Part shown: positions 17,975 through 26,882 of the stretch, piece by piece
Layout: the number at the start of each line of letters is the position of its first letter
Position numbering within the stretch: the first letter of the stretch is position 1
Notes under the pieces: generated by a model
What the model saw: the letters and a program-made list of their open reading frames with translations, nothing else
What the model was told of the DNA's origin: nothing
Databases searched by the model: none
Source: Mycobacteroides sp. LB1
Lineage (GTDB): Bacteria > Actinomycetota > Actinomycetes > Mycobacteriales > Mycobacteriaceae
Length of the DNA stretch: 64,000 nt
Assembly (NCBI RefSeq): GCF_013449725.1
Contig: NZ_JACCFF010000006.1
Coordinates: 62,001-126,000, forward strand
Direction of reading: 5' to 3'
Translations under genes and position numbers: made by a program

Positions 17975-18454
17975 TTACTTCTCGCGAAGCGCTGTGATTG
18001 CTTCGTGGAGCTCTTCAAGCTCGCGCCGCAAATAGTCGCGGGTGGCGACCTCGCCCACCGCCAGCCGAAGTGCTGCCAGCTCCCGCGCCAGGTATTCGGT
18101 ATCGGCCTTGGTCTGTTCGGCCCGGCGACGGTCCTCTTCCAGCGATACTCGGTCGCGGTTCTCCTGGCGGTTCTGGGCCAGCAGGATCAGCGGCGCGGCG
18201 TAGGCAGCCTGAGTGGAGAACGCGAGGTTGAGCAGGATGAACGGGTACGGATCCCATTGCATGCTCACCGCGAAGAGATTCAGGATGATCCACACGATGA
18301 CGAACACCGTCTGCATGGCGAGGTAGCGACCGGTGCCCAGGAACCGGGCGATGTTCTCGCTGACCTGCCCGACCGCTTCCACGTTCAGGCCGAGCGACAG
18401 CCCCCGAGAGGTACGTGGGGTGTCGAGCCGCTGGCGTGCCGATGTCTCGCTCAC
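17975..18454 (-). CDS. DUF1003 membrane protein
   Basis: Protein of 159 aa with the DUF1003 pattern: two membrane helices (YLAMQTVFVIVWIILNLFAV and YPFILLNLAFSTQAAYAAPL) followed by ILLAQNRQENRDR and a charged coiled coil (VSLEEDRRRAEQTKADTEYL). The ATG overlaps the stop of the upstream MgtE-like gene by 4 bases, so the two are one operon, as for the Rv1231c-Rv1232c pair of M. tuberculosis. The family's role is unknown; co-transcription with an MgtE-N/CBS protein hints at a part in divalent-cation handling. Confidence 0.9.
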   Translation of the reverse strand: MSETSARQRLDTPRTSRGLSLGLNVEAVGQVSENIARFLGTGRYLAMQTVFVIVWIILNLFAVSMQWDPYPFILLNLAFSTQAAYAAPLILLAQNRQENRDRVSLEEDRRRAEQTKADTEYLARELAALRLAVGEVATRDYLRRELEELHEAITALREK

Positions 18455-19740
18455 GGGCGGTCACCTCCCAGTACTGGTTCGGGTTCGTCGGCGCGCCAGC
18501 CCTCTGGCATCAGGTGGTCCAACACGTCATCGACCGTGACCGCGCCGAGCAAGTGGTTCTCCCTGTCGATAACGGGGCCGCACACCAGGTTGTACGCGGC
18601 GAAGTAGCGGGTTACCTCGGTGAGCGGTGCCTCGGCGTCGAGGTGCGGCATATCGGAGTCGAGGATGCCACCCACCATGGCGTACGGGGGCTCGCGCAGC
18701 AGTCGTTGCAGATGCACACACCCTAGGTAACGCCCGGTGGGAGTCGCCGTGGGCGGCCTGACCACGAATACCAGCGAGGCCAGTGCCGGGGTCAGATCGG
18801 GATTGCGCACGCGTGCAAGGGCTTCGGCGACGGTGGTGCTGGGACTGAGGACTACCGGTTCCGGGGTCATCAGACCGCCGGCGGTATTGGGGGAGTGGGT
18901 CAACAGTCGACGGACAGGTTCCGAATCTTCCGGATCCATCAGTGCCAGAAGTGATTCCGCTTCCGCCGGGGGTAGTTCGCCCAATAGATCGGCGGCGTCG
19001 TCGGGATCCATTGCCTCCAGCACGTCGGCAGCGCGCTCGTTCTCCAGACTGGTCAGCACGTCGGCCTGGTCGTCCTCCGGCAGCTCCTGGAGAATGTCGG
19101 CCAGCCGCTCGTCGTCGAAGGCGCTCAGTACCTCATCGCGCCTCTTCTGCGGCAGGTCCCGGATCGCGTCCGCGACATCGGCGGGCCGCATGCCCTCGAA
19201 CTGGAGCATCAGCTGAGCCACGCCCTGACCGGGCAGTTCCAGAGTGGAAGCAGTCAGTCCGTGGATGTGAGTCCAGTCGGTTACCTGCACCCCGGAGCGG
19301 CGACCCAGCCGCCGCGGGCTGCGCACCGCCACCCGGGTGACCACCCAGTCGCGGGTGCGGGTCTGCTCCAGGCCCAGGTCAACCACTGTCAGGTCGGCGC
19401 CCACGAGCTGTTCGAGCTTGGGATCGTCGGTGTGGACTGTGGTGTCGAGCACCTGCCCCAGGACCAGTGCTTCACCGGGGCGCTGGGCGAACCGCCGCAG
19501 CGACACATTGCCGGTCGTCAGGGTCACCGAGCCGGGCTCGATGGCGGTGACCCGCAGCATGGGAACGAAGATCCTTCGGCGCGTGAGCATTTCGACGACA
19601 AGACCGATGACTCGGGGCTGTTTTCGAGCAACCCCGATGCCGATCACGACATCGCGGACCCGTCCGATTGATTCACCGTCCGGACCAAGAACGACCAGGC
19701 CTGAGAGCCTGGCTGCGAACACCTTGCTCACTGCGGCCAT
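18451..19740 (-). CDS. MgtE N-terminal/CBS-domain protein with PRC-barrel (no channel domain)
   Basis: Cytosolic protein of 429 aa, homologous to mycobacterial Rv1232c. Residues ~10-80 form a PRC-barrel-like region (VVLGPDGESIGRVRDVVIGI). Residues ~170-290 are the superhelical MgtE_N repeat, with recurring ADILQELPEDDQADVLTSL and AADLLGELPPAEAESLLALM units. The C-terminus has two CBS domains, beginning LMTPEPVVLSPSTTVAEAL. The membrane channel domain of true MgtE is absent, so it is probably a Mg2+/nucleotide-sensing regulator and not itself a transporter. It is coupled to the DUF1003 gene by a 4-base overlap. Confidence 0.9.
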   Translation of the reverse strand: MAAVSKVFAARLSGLVVLGPDGESIGRVRDVVIGIGVARKQPRVIGLVVEMLTRRRIFVPMLRVTAIEPGSVTLTTGNVSLRRFAQRPGEALVLGQVLDTTVHTDDPKLEQLVGADLTVVDLGLEQTRTRDWVVTRVAVRSPRRLGRRSGVQVTDWTHIHGLTASTLELPGQGVAQLMLQFEGMRPADVADAIRDLPQKRRDEVLSAFDDERLADILQELPEDDQADVLTSLENERAADVLEAMDPDDAADLLGELPPAEAESLLALMDPEDSEPVRRLLTHSPNTAGGLMTPEPVVLSPSTTVAEALARVRNPDLTPALASLVFVVRPPTATPTGRYLGCVHLQRLLREPPYAMVGGILDSDMPHLDAEAPLTEVTRYFAAYNLVCGPVIDRENHLLGAVTVDDVLDHLMPEGWRADEPEPVLGGDRP

Positions 19741-19799
19741 GACAGCAAGATTAGGGGGTGGAACCTGAGAGCCGTCCCCCAGTGTCGCCGGGTGGGCGG

Positions 19800-20426
19800 T
19801 TAAGGGCCGATTCCGCCGTACATCAATGCGATGACGGCCGCCGAGAATCGATCGGTGTCCTGCACCTCGCCGCCCCGGGATGCATGCAACCCATTGGCGA
19901 GAATCATGCCGGTCACCGCTCGGGCTGTGTTCTCGGTATCGAGATCGGCACGGAGGTAACCTTTTTCGACACCGTGCCGCAGGTAGGCCTCGGTCAGCTG
20001 GTCGCTTGTGGAGAGCATGGCGAACACGCGCTCGCGTAACTCGCTGTCAACCGAGCCTGCCTCCAACAGAAGTAGTGGCAGCTTCGGGTTCTCGCGGAAC
20101 AGGTGGGCGAGAGCAGCGCCGATACGCACCGACTGTCCGCGGTATTGGGCGATATCGTCGGCGAGCCCCGCGGCGTTCTCGGCGCTGATCGCCTGAAAGA
20201 TCTGTCCGGTGACGTCATCGATGACATGCTCGATGATGTCCCGCTTGCTCTTGAAGTACCGGTAGAAGGTCCCATGACCGATCCCGATTCGTCCGGCGAT
20301 ATCCGCGACGCCCGTCGCGTGATAGCCCTGCTCGGCGAAGCAGGCAAAGGCGGCGTCCAGAATCTCCTGCCGCATCTCGAGCTTCTTGCGCTCGGCGCGG
20401 CTGAGTGTGGACGGGCTGGACGTCAT
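19800..20426 (-). CDS. TetR-family transcriptional regulator
   Basis: Regulator of about 208 aa. The HTH reads EILDAAFACFAEQGYHATGV then ADIAGRIGIGHGTFYRYFKS, a canonical TetR domain, followed by an effector domain. ATG 20426 (MTSSPSTLSRAERK) is preferred to a start nine codons upstream because the longer form would approach the operator. It is divergent from an SDR-BVMO operon, with a perfect inverted repeat 35 bases upstream of its start. It probably represses that operon and responds to a lipophilic ketone or alcohol (inference). Confidence 0.93.
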   Translation of the reverse strand: MTSSPSTLSRAERKKLEMRQEILDAAFACFAEQGYHATGVADIAGRIGIGHGTFYRYFKSKRDIIEHVIDDVTGQIFQAISAENAAGLADDIAQYRGQSVRIGAALAHLFRENPKLPLLLLEAGSVDSELRERVFAMLSTSDQLTEAYLRHGVEKGYLRADLDTENTARAVTGMILANGLHASRGGEVQDTDRFSAAVIALMYGGIGP

Positions 20427-20460
20427 ACGCGGCAATCCTACCGACCTTGACACTCATCAA

Positions 20461-20476
20461 GAATGACATATCATTC
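20461..20476. promoter_or_regulatory. Palindromic TetR operator, GAATGA-N4-TCATTC
   Basis: Perfect 6-bp arms GAATGA/TCATTC around CATA sit midway between the divergent TetR and SDR starts. A partial copy (CATTCC) follows at 20491. The position allows it to block both promoters. It is the only strong dyad in this gap. Confidence 0.7.
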
Positions 20477-20509
20477 CGAAACTGACAATCCATTCCGTTG
20501 GAGGTTGAT

Positions 20510-21367
20510 GTGAGTCGTTATCCGAGGATCGAGCTGCGCGGCGCGGTGGTGGTTATCACCGGCGGAGCCAGGGGAATCGGGGCCGCGACGGCGCGCCTCT
20601 TCGCTGACCAGGGAGCCGATGTCTGGATCGGCGATGTCGATGACGTAGTCGCCAAAGAGACCGCGGAGGGAATCCCGCGAGCGCAGGCCGGCGCCCTCGA
20701 TGTCACCAAGCCCGAGTCCTGGACCGCGTTTCTTGAGCAGGTGCGCGCCCAATCCGGACCTGTCGACATCTTGATCAACAACGCGGGTGTCATGCCGCTG
20801 GGCGGATTCGTCGAAGAAAACGAGCGCACCACCGACTTGATTCTCGACGTGAACGTGCGTGGCCCGCTCAACGGTGCGCGGGCCGCGTTGCCGGAGATGG
20901 TGGCGCGCGGGCGCGGACACATCGTGAACGTGGCGTCGATGGCGGGCAAGTTGGCAGTCCCGGGCATGGTCACCTATAACGCCTCCAAGTTCGGTGCTGT
21001 CGGACTATCGATTGCGTTGCGCAAGGAGTACGGGAACAGCGGCGTGAGCATCAGCTGCGTGCTACCGAGCGCGGTCCGGACCGAACTCGCCTCGGGTGCG
21101 CCGTTGGGGAAGGGTATGCCGACCGTTGACCCAGAAGATGTGGGCGCCGCGATTGTTCGAAGCGTCGACACCCGCCGCGCACAGATCTCGGTGCCGGGCT
21201 GGCTCGCGTTCGGTTGGGGACTGGTGGACCTGCTGGTGCCCGAACCCGTTGAGCGACTTGCCCGGCGGCTCATCGACGACCGCCGCGCCCTGACGTCGCT
21301 CGACCTGACCGCGCGCGGCGCCTACCTCGAACGGATCGAGCGTCAGAGTAGGGAGCACGAGAAATGA
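20510..21367 (+). CDS. Short-chain dehydrogenase/reductase
   Basis: NAD(P)-dependent SDR of about 285 aa. The cofactor motif is VVVITGGARGIGAATARLF, the NAG motif is DILINNAGVMPLGGF, and the catalytic Ser and Tyr-x-x-x-Lys are in VASMAGKLAVPGMVTYNASK. A C-terminal hydrophobic stretch (LAFGWGLVDLLVPEPVERL) suggests membrane association and lipid-like substrates. GTG 20510 is chosen because GGAGG lies 5 bases upstream. The stop overlaps the following monooxygenase start (ATGA), so the pair could oxidise an alcohol to a ketone and then insert oxygen. Confidence 0.92.
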   Translation: MSRYPRIELRGAVVVITGGARGIGAATARLFADQGADVWIGDVDDVVAKETAEGIPRAQAGALDVTKPESWTAFLEQVRAQSGPVDILINNAGVMPLGGFVEENERTTDLILDVNVRGPLNGARAALPEMVARGRGHIVNVASMAGKLAVPGMVTYNASKFGAVGLSIALRKEYGNSGVSISCVLPSAVRTELASGAPLGKGMPTVDPEDVGAAIVRSVDTRRAQISVPGWLAFGWGLVDLLVPEPVERLARRLIDDRRALTSLDLTARGAYLERIERQSREHEK

Positions 21368-22812
21368 GCAACCAACGCACCCCGAGGGTCATTGTCATCG
21401 GCGCGGGCATGGCGGGAATTGCGGTGGGCCACAAGCTCAAAGAGGCCGGATTCGACGATTTCACGATTCTGGAGAAGGGCGATGACGTCGGCGGCGTCTG
21501 GTACTGGAACCGCTATCCGGGACTGACATGCGATGTGCCCTCCCAGGCCTATCAGTACCCGTTTGCGCCGAGAACGGACTGGCCCCGCGTCTTCGCCACC
21601 GGTAGCGAGATTCAGGCGTATCACCGGCGGGCAGCCGAGGACCTCGGTGTGATGCCGCATATCCGGTGTGGGCAGGAAGTGACGGCAGCCGAGTTCACTG
21701 GATCGGGGTGGCGGGTCACCACTGCGGCGGGGGAGATACTCGAATGCGATTTCCTGATCGCCGCCACCGGCGTGCTGCATCACCCGAACATTCCCGATAT
21801 CCCTGGGCTCGACAGCTTCCGGGGGACGGTGGTGCACACCGCCCGCTGGGATGACTCGGTGGAACTGGAGGGCAAGCGAGTCGCCGCCATCGGAACGGGT
21901 TCCACTGGAGTGCAGGTGGTTTCGGCGCTGCAACCGATCGTCAATCAGGTGACGTCCTTTATCCGGACCCCGCAATGGGTGCTGTGGGCACCGATGGGGA
22001 TGCGGCAGCCGAAGTTCGTTACCAAGGTGTTGGAGGCGTTGCCCACGGAACGTATTGTGCGGTTCAGCGCGCTGACGGGCACCGATGCATTGGTCAACAT
22101 CGTGACCAAGCCCAACTGGGGGCGGCGTCTGGTGCAGCAGTACGCGCGGGCCTGTCTGCATTTGATCCGCGATAAAGAGTTGCGCCAGAAGCTCACTCCG
22201 GATTACGAGCCGCTGTGCAAACGGCAGGTGCTATCCGGGTCATTCCATCGCGCCGTCCAGAAGCCGAATGTCGAGATTGTCACCGACCGTATCGACCGGG
22301 TCACGCCAACCGGAATCGTGACGGTCGATGGCGTCGAGCGTGAGTTCGATGTGATTGTGCTGGCTACCGGTTTCCAGGCGCACAACTACATGCGTCCCAT
22401 GAATCTGGTTGGCAAAGACGGATATTCGATTGAGGAGGCATGGGAGAAGGGGCCCAAGGCCTACCGTATGACCGCTATCCCCGGCTTCCCGAACTTCTTC
22501 ACCGTGCTCGGTCCCAACTCGCCGACCGGGTCGATCTGGCTTCAGCACACGGCCGAGCGCACCGCCGAATATATCGTCAGCTGGCTTCGTCGTTTCGCCC
22601 TCGGTGAGATCACCACGGTTGAGGTGAGCCGTGAGGCTACGGACGAATTCAATGACCAAGCGCGCGAGGCGATGAAACCCACGGTGTGGGCCACCGGCTG
22701 TAACTCGTGGTACCTCACTGAGGACGGATCGGTCGACTTGTGGCCATTCGATCGAAAGACCATGGAGCGCATGCTCGCATCTCCCGAGGAGAGCCACTAC
22801 ATCGTGCAGTGA
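21364..22812 (+). CDS. Baeyer-Villiger-type flavin monooxygenase
   Basis: Class B flavoprotein monooxygenase of 482 aa using FAD and NADPH to turn ketones into esters or lactones. The FAD Rossmann motif is VIVIGAGMAGIAVGHKL near residue 10. The BVMO fingerprint F-x-G-x-x-x-H-x-x-x-W-D is met by FRGTVVHTARWDD at about residue 150. The second Rossmann motif is VAAIGTGSTGVQVV, and VLATGFQAHNYMRPM is the usual C-terminal ATG segment. It is coupled to the upstream SDR by a 4-base overlap and probably controlled by the divergent TetR protein. The substrate is unknown; lipophilic or steroid-like ketones are typical for mycobacterial members. Confidence 0.93.
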   Translation: MSNQRTPRVIVIGAGMAGIAVGHKLKEAGFDDFTILEKGDDVGGVWYWNRYPGLTCDVPSQAYQYPFAPRTDWPRVFATGSEIQAYHRRAAEDLGVMPHIRCGQEVTAAEFTGSGWRVTTAAGEILECDFLIAATGVLHHPNIPDIPGLDSFRGTVVHTARWDDSVELEGKRVAAIGTGSTGVQVVSALQPIVNQVTSFIRTPQWVLWAPMGMRQPKFVTKVLEALPTERIVRFSALTGTDALVNIVTKPNWGRRLVQQYARACLHLIRDKELRQKLTPDYEPLCKRQVLSGSFHRAVQKPNVEIVTDRIDRVTPTGIVTVDGVEREFDVIVLATGFQAHNYMRPMNLVGKDGYSIEEAWEKGPKAYRMTAIPGFPNFFTVLGPNSPTGSIWLQHTAERTAEYIVSWLRRFALGEITTVEVSREATDEFNDQAREAMKPTVWATGCNSWYLTEDGSVDLWPFDRKTMERMLASPEESHYIVQ

Positions 22813-22828
22813 GGCTGGTTGATCCGGA

Positions 22829-23527
22829 TCAGACGGTCTTGGTCACCCCGTAGTAGGCGACGATATCTTGAGTCCCGGTGGTGGAGCTGGTCAGGACCGC
22901 GTATGACCGTAGGAAGGACTGTCCGACACATCCGTCGATTTTGATGTGTACGTCCTTGAGAGTGACCCGAGATTCGGTGCCTTTGAATTTCTTCTTGGTC
23001 ACCGAGACGTTGATGACCTCGCCGGGTTTGGGCCTGACCTCAATGTTGCCTACGAAGGGCATACTGATGTTGCCGAGACCGGATTGGCCTATCGAGGACG
23101 ATAGGCCAACGCTGCCCGTCAGTCGGACAGAGTTCAGCTCAATGCCGCAGCCGATTTGGTAGCCCGCCTCCACCGTTCCCCCCTTCAGTTTGGTGCTGCC
23201 GCTGCCCTTGACGCTGCCGGTGAAGGTGCCTCCAGTGAGGTACTCGCGGGAGGAAACGGCGGTCGTCAGCGGTGGGATCGGCAGTTGGGTCTCCTCCTCG
23301 GCGGCGAGCGTCAGCACCCAACCGTCGGGTGTCTTCGCAGTGCTCGGCTCCTCGGAGGCGACGATGCCGTTGTCCAGCGGTGGGCCCGGCTCACCCTCGG
23401 CGGGTTGCGGCAGCGCATCGGCGGCGGGTATAGGCGGCGGAGTGGAATCGGGGTCCGCCCGCGCCAGCGGTGCCGTCCCCGCGATTGTGCAGGCCGCAGT
23501 CAGTGTGGCAAGAGTTTTGAGCATCAT
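22829..23527 (-). CDS. MspA-family outer-membrane porin (paralog 1)
   Basis: Secreted porin monomer of 232 aa. MspA-type proteins form octameric channels in the mycolate outer membrane for hydrophilic solutes. A signal peptide (LKTLATLTAACTIAGTAPLA-RA) is followed by a Pro-rich stretch. MspA landmarks are DGWVLTLAAEEETQLPIPPL, SSREYLTGGTFTGSVKGSG, EAGYQIGCGIE and the C-terminal IDGCVGQSFLRSYAVLTSST. The N-terminal Pro-rich insert makes it longer than MspA itself. It is in tandem with a second copy 48 bases upstream on the same strand. Confidence 0.95.
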   Translation of the reverse strand: MMLKTLATLTAACTIAGTAPLARADPDSTPPPIPAADALPQPAEGEPGPPLDNGIVASEEPSTAKTPDGWVLTLAAEEETQLPIPPLTTAVSSREYLTGGTFTGSVKGSGSTKLKGGTVEAGYQIGCGIELNSVRLTGSVGLSSSIGQSGLGNISMPFVGNIEVRPKPGEVINVSVTKKKFKGTESRVTLKDVHIKIDGCVGQSFLRSYAVLTSSTTGTQDIVAYYGVTKTV

Positions 23528-23575
23528 GAGTTTGCCTCTCGGGGCTGAAATGCATTGAACGATATGGGATGTGGC

Positions 23576-24253
23576 TTATACGGCTTTGGTGGCGCCCATG
23601 TAGGTGATCACGTCTTGTGTGTCTTCGGTTGAGCTGGTGAATGTGGCGTAGGAGCGAATGAAGGATTGGCCCACGCAGCTGTCGATCTTGATGCGGAATG
23701 CGGTGATTGTCACGCGCGCCGAGGTCTCGCCCTCGAATGCCATCTTGGTGACCGGGATGATGGTCGCGGTCCCCGGTTTGAGCGTAGGGCGAACTTGTGC
23801 GAAGACATTGGCACCCACACTGGGCACGCCAACGGGGCTGATTTGTGGCGTGATACCGCCACCGAATCTCAAATCGACCTCGGCTGCCGTTATGCCACAA
23901 CCGATCTGATATCCGGCTTCCAGAATCCCGTCGGTCAGCGCGGTCTTACCGGAACCCTGGATGGATCCGATGAACGTGCCGCCCACCAAGTACTCGCGGG
24001 AGGACAGGGCGGTGGTCAGCGGCGCGACGGGCAACTGAGTCTCGTCCTTGGCCGCGACCACCAGAATCCAGCCGTCGCGTGTACGCAGGGTGCCCGGCTC
24101 GGCGGAGGCGACGGCACCGTTGTCGATAGGCGGCACGGAATCGGCGACAGGCTGTTCCGGTAGCGGTTCGCCGCCCGGCGGATTGGCCAGGGCGCTTGGC
24201 GCGGCGGCTCCAAGCGTGCAGATGATGGTCAGGGCGACAAGGCTTTTCAGCAT
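23576..24253 (-). CDS. MspA-family outer-membrane porin (paralog 2)
   Basis: Porin of about 225 aa, paralogous to the gene 48 bases downstream. The signal peptide is LKSLVALTIICTLGAAAPSA-LA. Matching landmarks are DGWILVVAAKDETQLPVAPL, SSREYLVGGTFIGSIQGSG, EAGYQIGCGIT and IDSCVGQSFIRSYATFTSST. ATG 24253 is chosen at the signal peptide; an upstream in-frame start would add 12 non-signal residues. Both copies keep the two Cys (GCGI and C-VGQSF) that are absent from classic M. smegmatis MspA, so a disulfide is possible. Confidence 0.95.
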   Translation of the reverse strand: MLKSLVALTIICTLGAAAPSALANPPGGEPLPEQPVADSVPPIDNGAVASAEPGTLRTRDGWILVVAAKDETQLPVAPLTTALSSREYLVGGTFIGSIQGSGKTALTDGILEAGYQIGCGITAAEVDLRFGGGITPQISPVGVPSVGANVFAQVRPTLKPGTATIIPVTKMAFEGETSARVTITAFRIKIDSCVGQSFIRSYATFTSSTEDTQDVITYMGATKAV

Positions 24254-24482
24254 GGCGGCATTGCCTCTCAGTTGTCCGACAGCGTCCATCCGCGGGGGAT
24301 GTCGCGACGCGGCGATGTCCAGTACCCATGAGGGGTACGGGTATCTCCGGAAATTTCTAAGAGAGCCGCATTTCTGGCTGAAGAACAGAAGGCAAACGCA
24401 GTATGTAGATCAAGTATCCGTTTCCTGCCGGGACCGTCGACGGCAGGGGATGACGGTCCCGGCAGGCGTGGTGAATCGACTG

Positions 24483-25325
24483 TTAACGCAGGTTGAACGT
24501 CGCGGGATCCGGGCCGATGCGGCCGTCGGGTACGTCGAGTGCGGTGATGCGCTGTACCGCCTCCTCGTCGAGCTCGAATCCGAACACGTCGAAATTAGCC
24601 GCAATACGTTCCGGGGTAACCGATTTCGGGATCACCACGTTACCCAGCTGAAGATGCCAGCGCAGGATCACCTGGGCCGGAGTCACGCCGTGGGCTTGCG
24701 CGATGGCGCCGATCGTCGGATCCTCCAGGACGGTGCCCTGACCGAGCGGAGACCACGCCTCGGTGGCAATGCCGTATTCGGCATGGAAGGCACGCAGCTC
24801 GGGTTGGGTGAACCGGGGGTGTAGCTCGATCTGGTTGAGGGCAGGGACTTCTCCCGTCTCGTCGATCACGCGCTGGAGGTTCTCGATGGTGAAATTGCTG
24901 ACCCCGATGGCCTTGGCGCGACCATCCGCCTGGATCCGTTGCAATGCTTTGAAGCTCGCCACGTACTCATCGAGCTCGGGCACCGGCCAGTGGATGAGAT
25001 ACAGGTCCACGTAATCGGTGCCCAGGCGCGCCAGGGAGGCGTCAAAGGCGCGCAGCGCGCTGTCATAGCCCTGATCGGAGTTCCACAGCTTGGTGGTCAG
25101 GAAGACGTCCCCACGGGAGAGTCCGGAGTCCGCAATGGCGCGGCCGGTGCCCTCCTCGTTGTCGTAGATCTTCGCGGTGTCAATGCTGCGATAGCCGACC
25201 TGCAGGGCGGTAAGAACGGCAGCCTGGGCGCCGTCACTGGGTACCTGCCAGACACCGAAACCGAGCTGGGGAATCGTGGTACCGGAATTGAGCGTCACAT
25301 CGGGGACTTCATAAGGAACCGTCAC
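24483..25325 (-). CDS. Aldo/keto reductase (2,5-diketo-D-gluconate reductase-like)
   Basis: NADPH-dependent AKR of about 280 aa in the group of M. tuberculosis Rv2971. The full catalytic tetrad is visible: Asp and Tyr in SIDTAKIYDNEEGTG, Lys in VFLTTKLWNSDQG, and His in DLYLIHWPVPELD. Later motifs AIGVSNFTIENLQRVID and NQIELHPRFTQPEL are typical, as is VIPKSVTPERIAANFDVF for NADPH. The GTG at 25325 (MTVPYEVPDVTLNSG) gives the usual length; the frame extends upstream into the tRNA-Lys terminator, which is unlikely to be coding. Confidence 0.93.
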   Translation of the reverse strand: MTVPYEVPDVTLNSGTTIPQLGFGVWQVPSDGAQAAVLTALQVGYRSIDTAKIYDNEEGTGRAIADSGLSRGDVFLTTKLWNSDQGYDSALRAFDASLARLGTDYVDLYLIHWPVPELDEYVASFKALQRIQADGRAKAIGVSNFTIENLQRVIDETGEVPALNQIELHPRFTQPELRAFHAEYGIATEAWSPLGQGTVLEDPTIGAIAQAHGVTPAQVILRWHLQLGNVVIPKSVTPERIAANFDVFGFELDEEAVQRITALDVPDGRIGPDPATFNLR

Positions 25326-25372
25326 GGTCAACGCAACGCGACCCGCCGCCGAGTATTCCCGGGCATCTCCAC

Positions 25373-25428
25373 AAAAATGAAACGCCCCGTGCCCAGCCAT
25401 GGGAACTTGGCTGAGAACGAGGCGTTTC
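25373..25428 (-). terminator. Rho-independent terminator of tRNA-Lys
   Basis: On the minus strand just downstream of the tRNA, GAAACGCC and GGCGTTTC form an outer stem around an inner CAGCC/GGCTG stem. A T-rich run (complement of 25373-25378) follows, as expected for an intrinsic terminator. Confidence 0.7.
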
Positions 25429-25430
25429 TA

Positions 25431-25506
<76 letters not shown>

Positions 25507-25664
25507 GTTAACGTGCGTGGAAGACCTTAGCAGCCTCGGTGCCCGTAACGAAAATTCTAATCCGCGCGATAGCCCGGTCACGTTGATTGAGGTCGTCGCC
25601 GACCATCGCGAAGCCGTACAATCATCGCTGAACTTGATGCATAAAGATTCAAAGGGAGCAAAGC

Positions 25665-26882
25665 ATGACCCAGGGTCGTCCACGCCTGCTGGTTGGCGCG
25701 CGCCGGCGGTGGACAGCTGCGCTTGCTCTCTCTGTCGTGGCAACCGCTGTACTGGTCGGATGTGCGGGCACTGCGCCCCAGGAACCATCGAAAGTCATTG
25801 ACAAGGCAACGCCTTACGCCGATCTGCTGGTGCCCAAGTTGGCGATGTCGGTTAAGGACGGAGCCGTCGGTGTGCCAGTTGATGCGCCGGTGACCGTGAG
25901 CGCCGGCGAGGGTGTGCTCGGAACCGTCACCATGGTCAACTCCGATGGCAAAGAGATTGCCGGCGAAGTCGGCCCCGACGGTGTGACCTGGTCGACCATC
26001 GAACCGCTCGGTTACGACAAGCAGTACACGCTCATCGCGGACGCCCGGGGTCTCGGCGGTGTGGCCCGCGCCAACGCGACTTTCCGCACCCACTCGCCGG
26101 ACAACATGACGATGCCGTATGTCGTGCCAGGCGACGGTGAGGTGGTCGGGATCGGTCAGACGGTCGCCATCCGGTTCGACGAGAGCATTCCGAATCGGGC
26201 CGCGGCCGAGAAAGCCATCAAGATCACCACCAACCCGCCTGTCGAGGGTGCGTTCTACTGGTTGAACAACCGCGAAGTGCGTTGGCGCCCAGAGGCGTTC
26301 TGGGAGCCGGGAACATCGGTCGACGTGAAGGTCAACACCTACGGGGTGGACCTGGGCAGCGGTGTCTTCGGGCAGGACAACGTGACATCCCGTTTTTCCG
26401 TTGGCGACGCGATCATCAGCCGCGTGGATGACAACAACAAGGTCGTCAACGTCGAGCGCAACGGCGAGATCATCAAAACGATGCCGACCTCGATGGGTAA
26501 GGACAAGGCGCCCACCAATAACGGTACCTACATCATCGGCGAGCGGTTCAAGGATCTGATCATGGACTCATCGACCTATGGTGTCGCGGTCAACTCGCCC
26601 GACGGGTACCGCACCAAGGTGCAGTACGCCACCCAGATGTCCTACAGCGGGATCTATGTTCATGCCGCGCCGTGGTCTGTTGGAGCGCAGGGTCGCACCA
26701 ACACCAGTCACGGCTGCCTGAATGTCAGCACTGCGAACGCAAAGTGGTTCTACGAGAACACCAAACGCGGCGACCTCGTGATTGTCTCCAACACCGTGGG
26801 GCCGGTGCTTTCCGGCACCGAGGGTCTGGGCGACTGGAACATCCCGTGGTCACAGTGGAAAGCCGGAAACGCGCGGCTATAA
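25665..26882 (+). CDS. ldtB: L,D-transpeptidase (LdtMt2/LppS-type lipoprotein)
   Basis: Envelope enzyme of 405 aa that makes 3-3 cross-links in peptidoglycan and is the carbapenem target in mycobacteria. A lipoprotein signal peptide ends in the lipobox VLVGC (Cys33). Two Ig-like domains (about residues 55-250) precede the YkuD catalytic domain. The active site HAAPWSVGAQGRTNTSHGCL includes the catalytic Cys351 and its His. The C-terminal extension NIPWSQWKAGNARL matches LdtMt2 (Rv2518c). An AAAGGGAGC Shine-Dalgarno stretch precedes the ATG. It lies close to tRNA-Lys. Confidence 0.96.
   Translation: MTQGRPRLLVGARRRWTAALALSVVATAVLVGCAGTAPQEPSKVIDKATPYADLLVPKLAMSVKDGAVGVPVDAPVTVSAGEGVLGTVTMVNSDGKEIAGEVGPDGVTWSTIEPLGYDKQYTLIADARGLGGVARANATFRTHSPDNMTMPYVVPGDGEVVGIGQTVAIRFDESIPNRAAAEKAIKITTNPPVEGAFYWLNNREVRWRPEAFWEPGTSVDVKVNTYGVDLGSGVFGQDNVTSRFSVGDAIISRVDDNNKVVNVERNGEIIKTMPTSMGKDKAPTNNGTYIIGERFKDLIMDSSTYGVAVNSPDGYRTKVQYATQMSYSGIYVHAAPWSVGAQGRTNTSHGCLNVSTANAKWFYENTKRGDLVIVSNTVGPVLSGTEGLGDWNIPWSQWKAGNARL

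Noticed and set aside
22820..22831. Palindrome TGATCCGGATCA at the end of the first porin gene
   Set aside because: It has no loop or T-run and overlaps the stop codon; likely chance.
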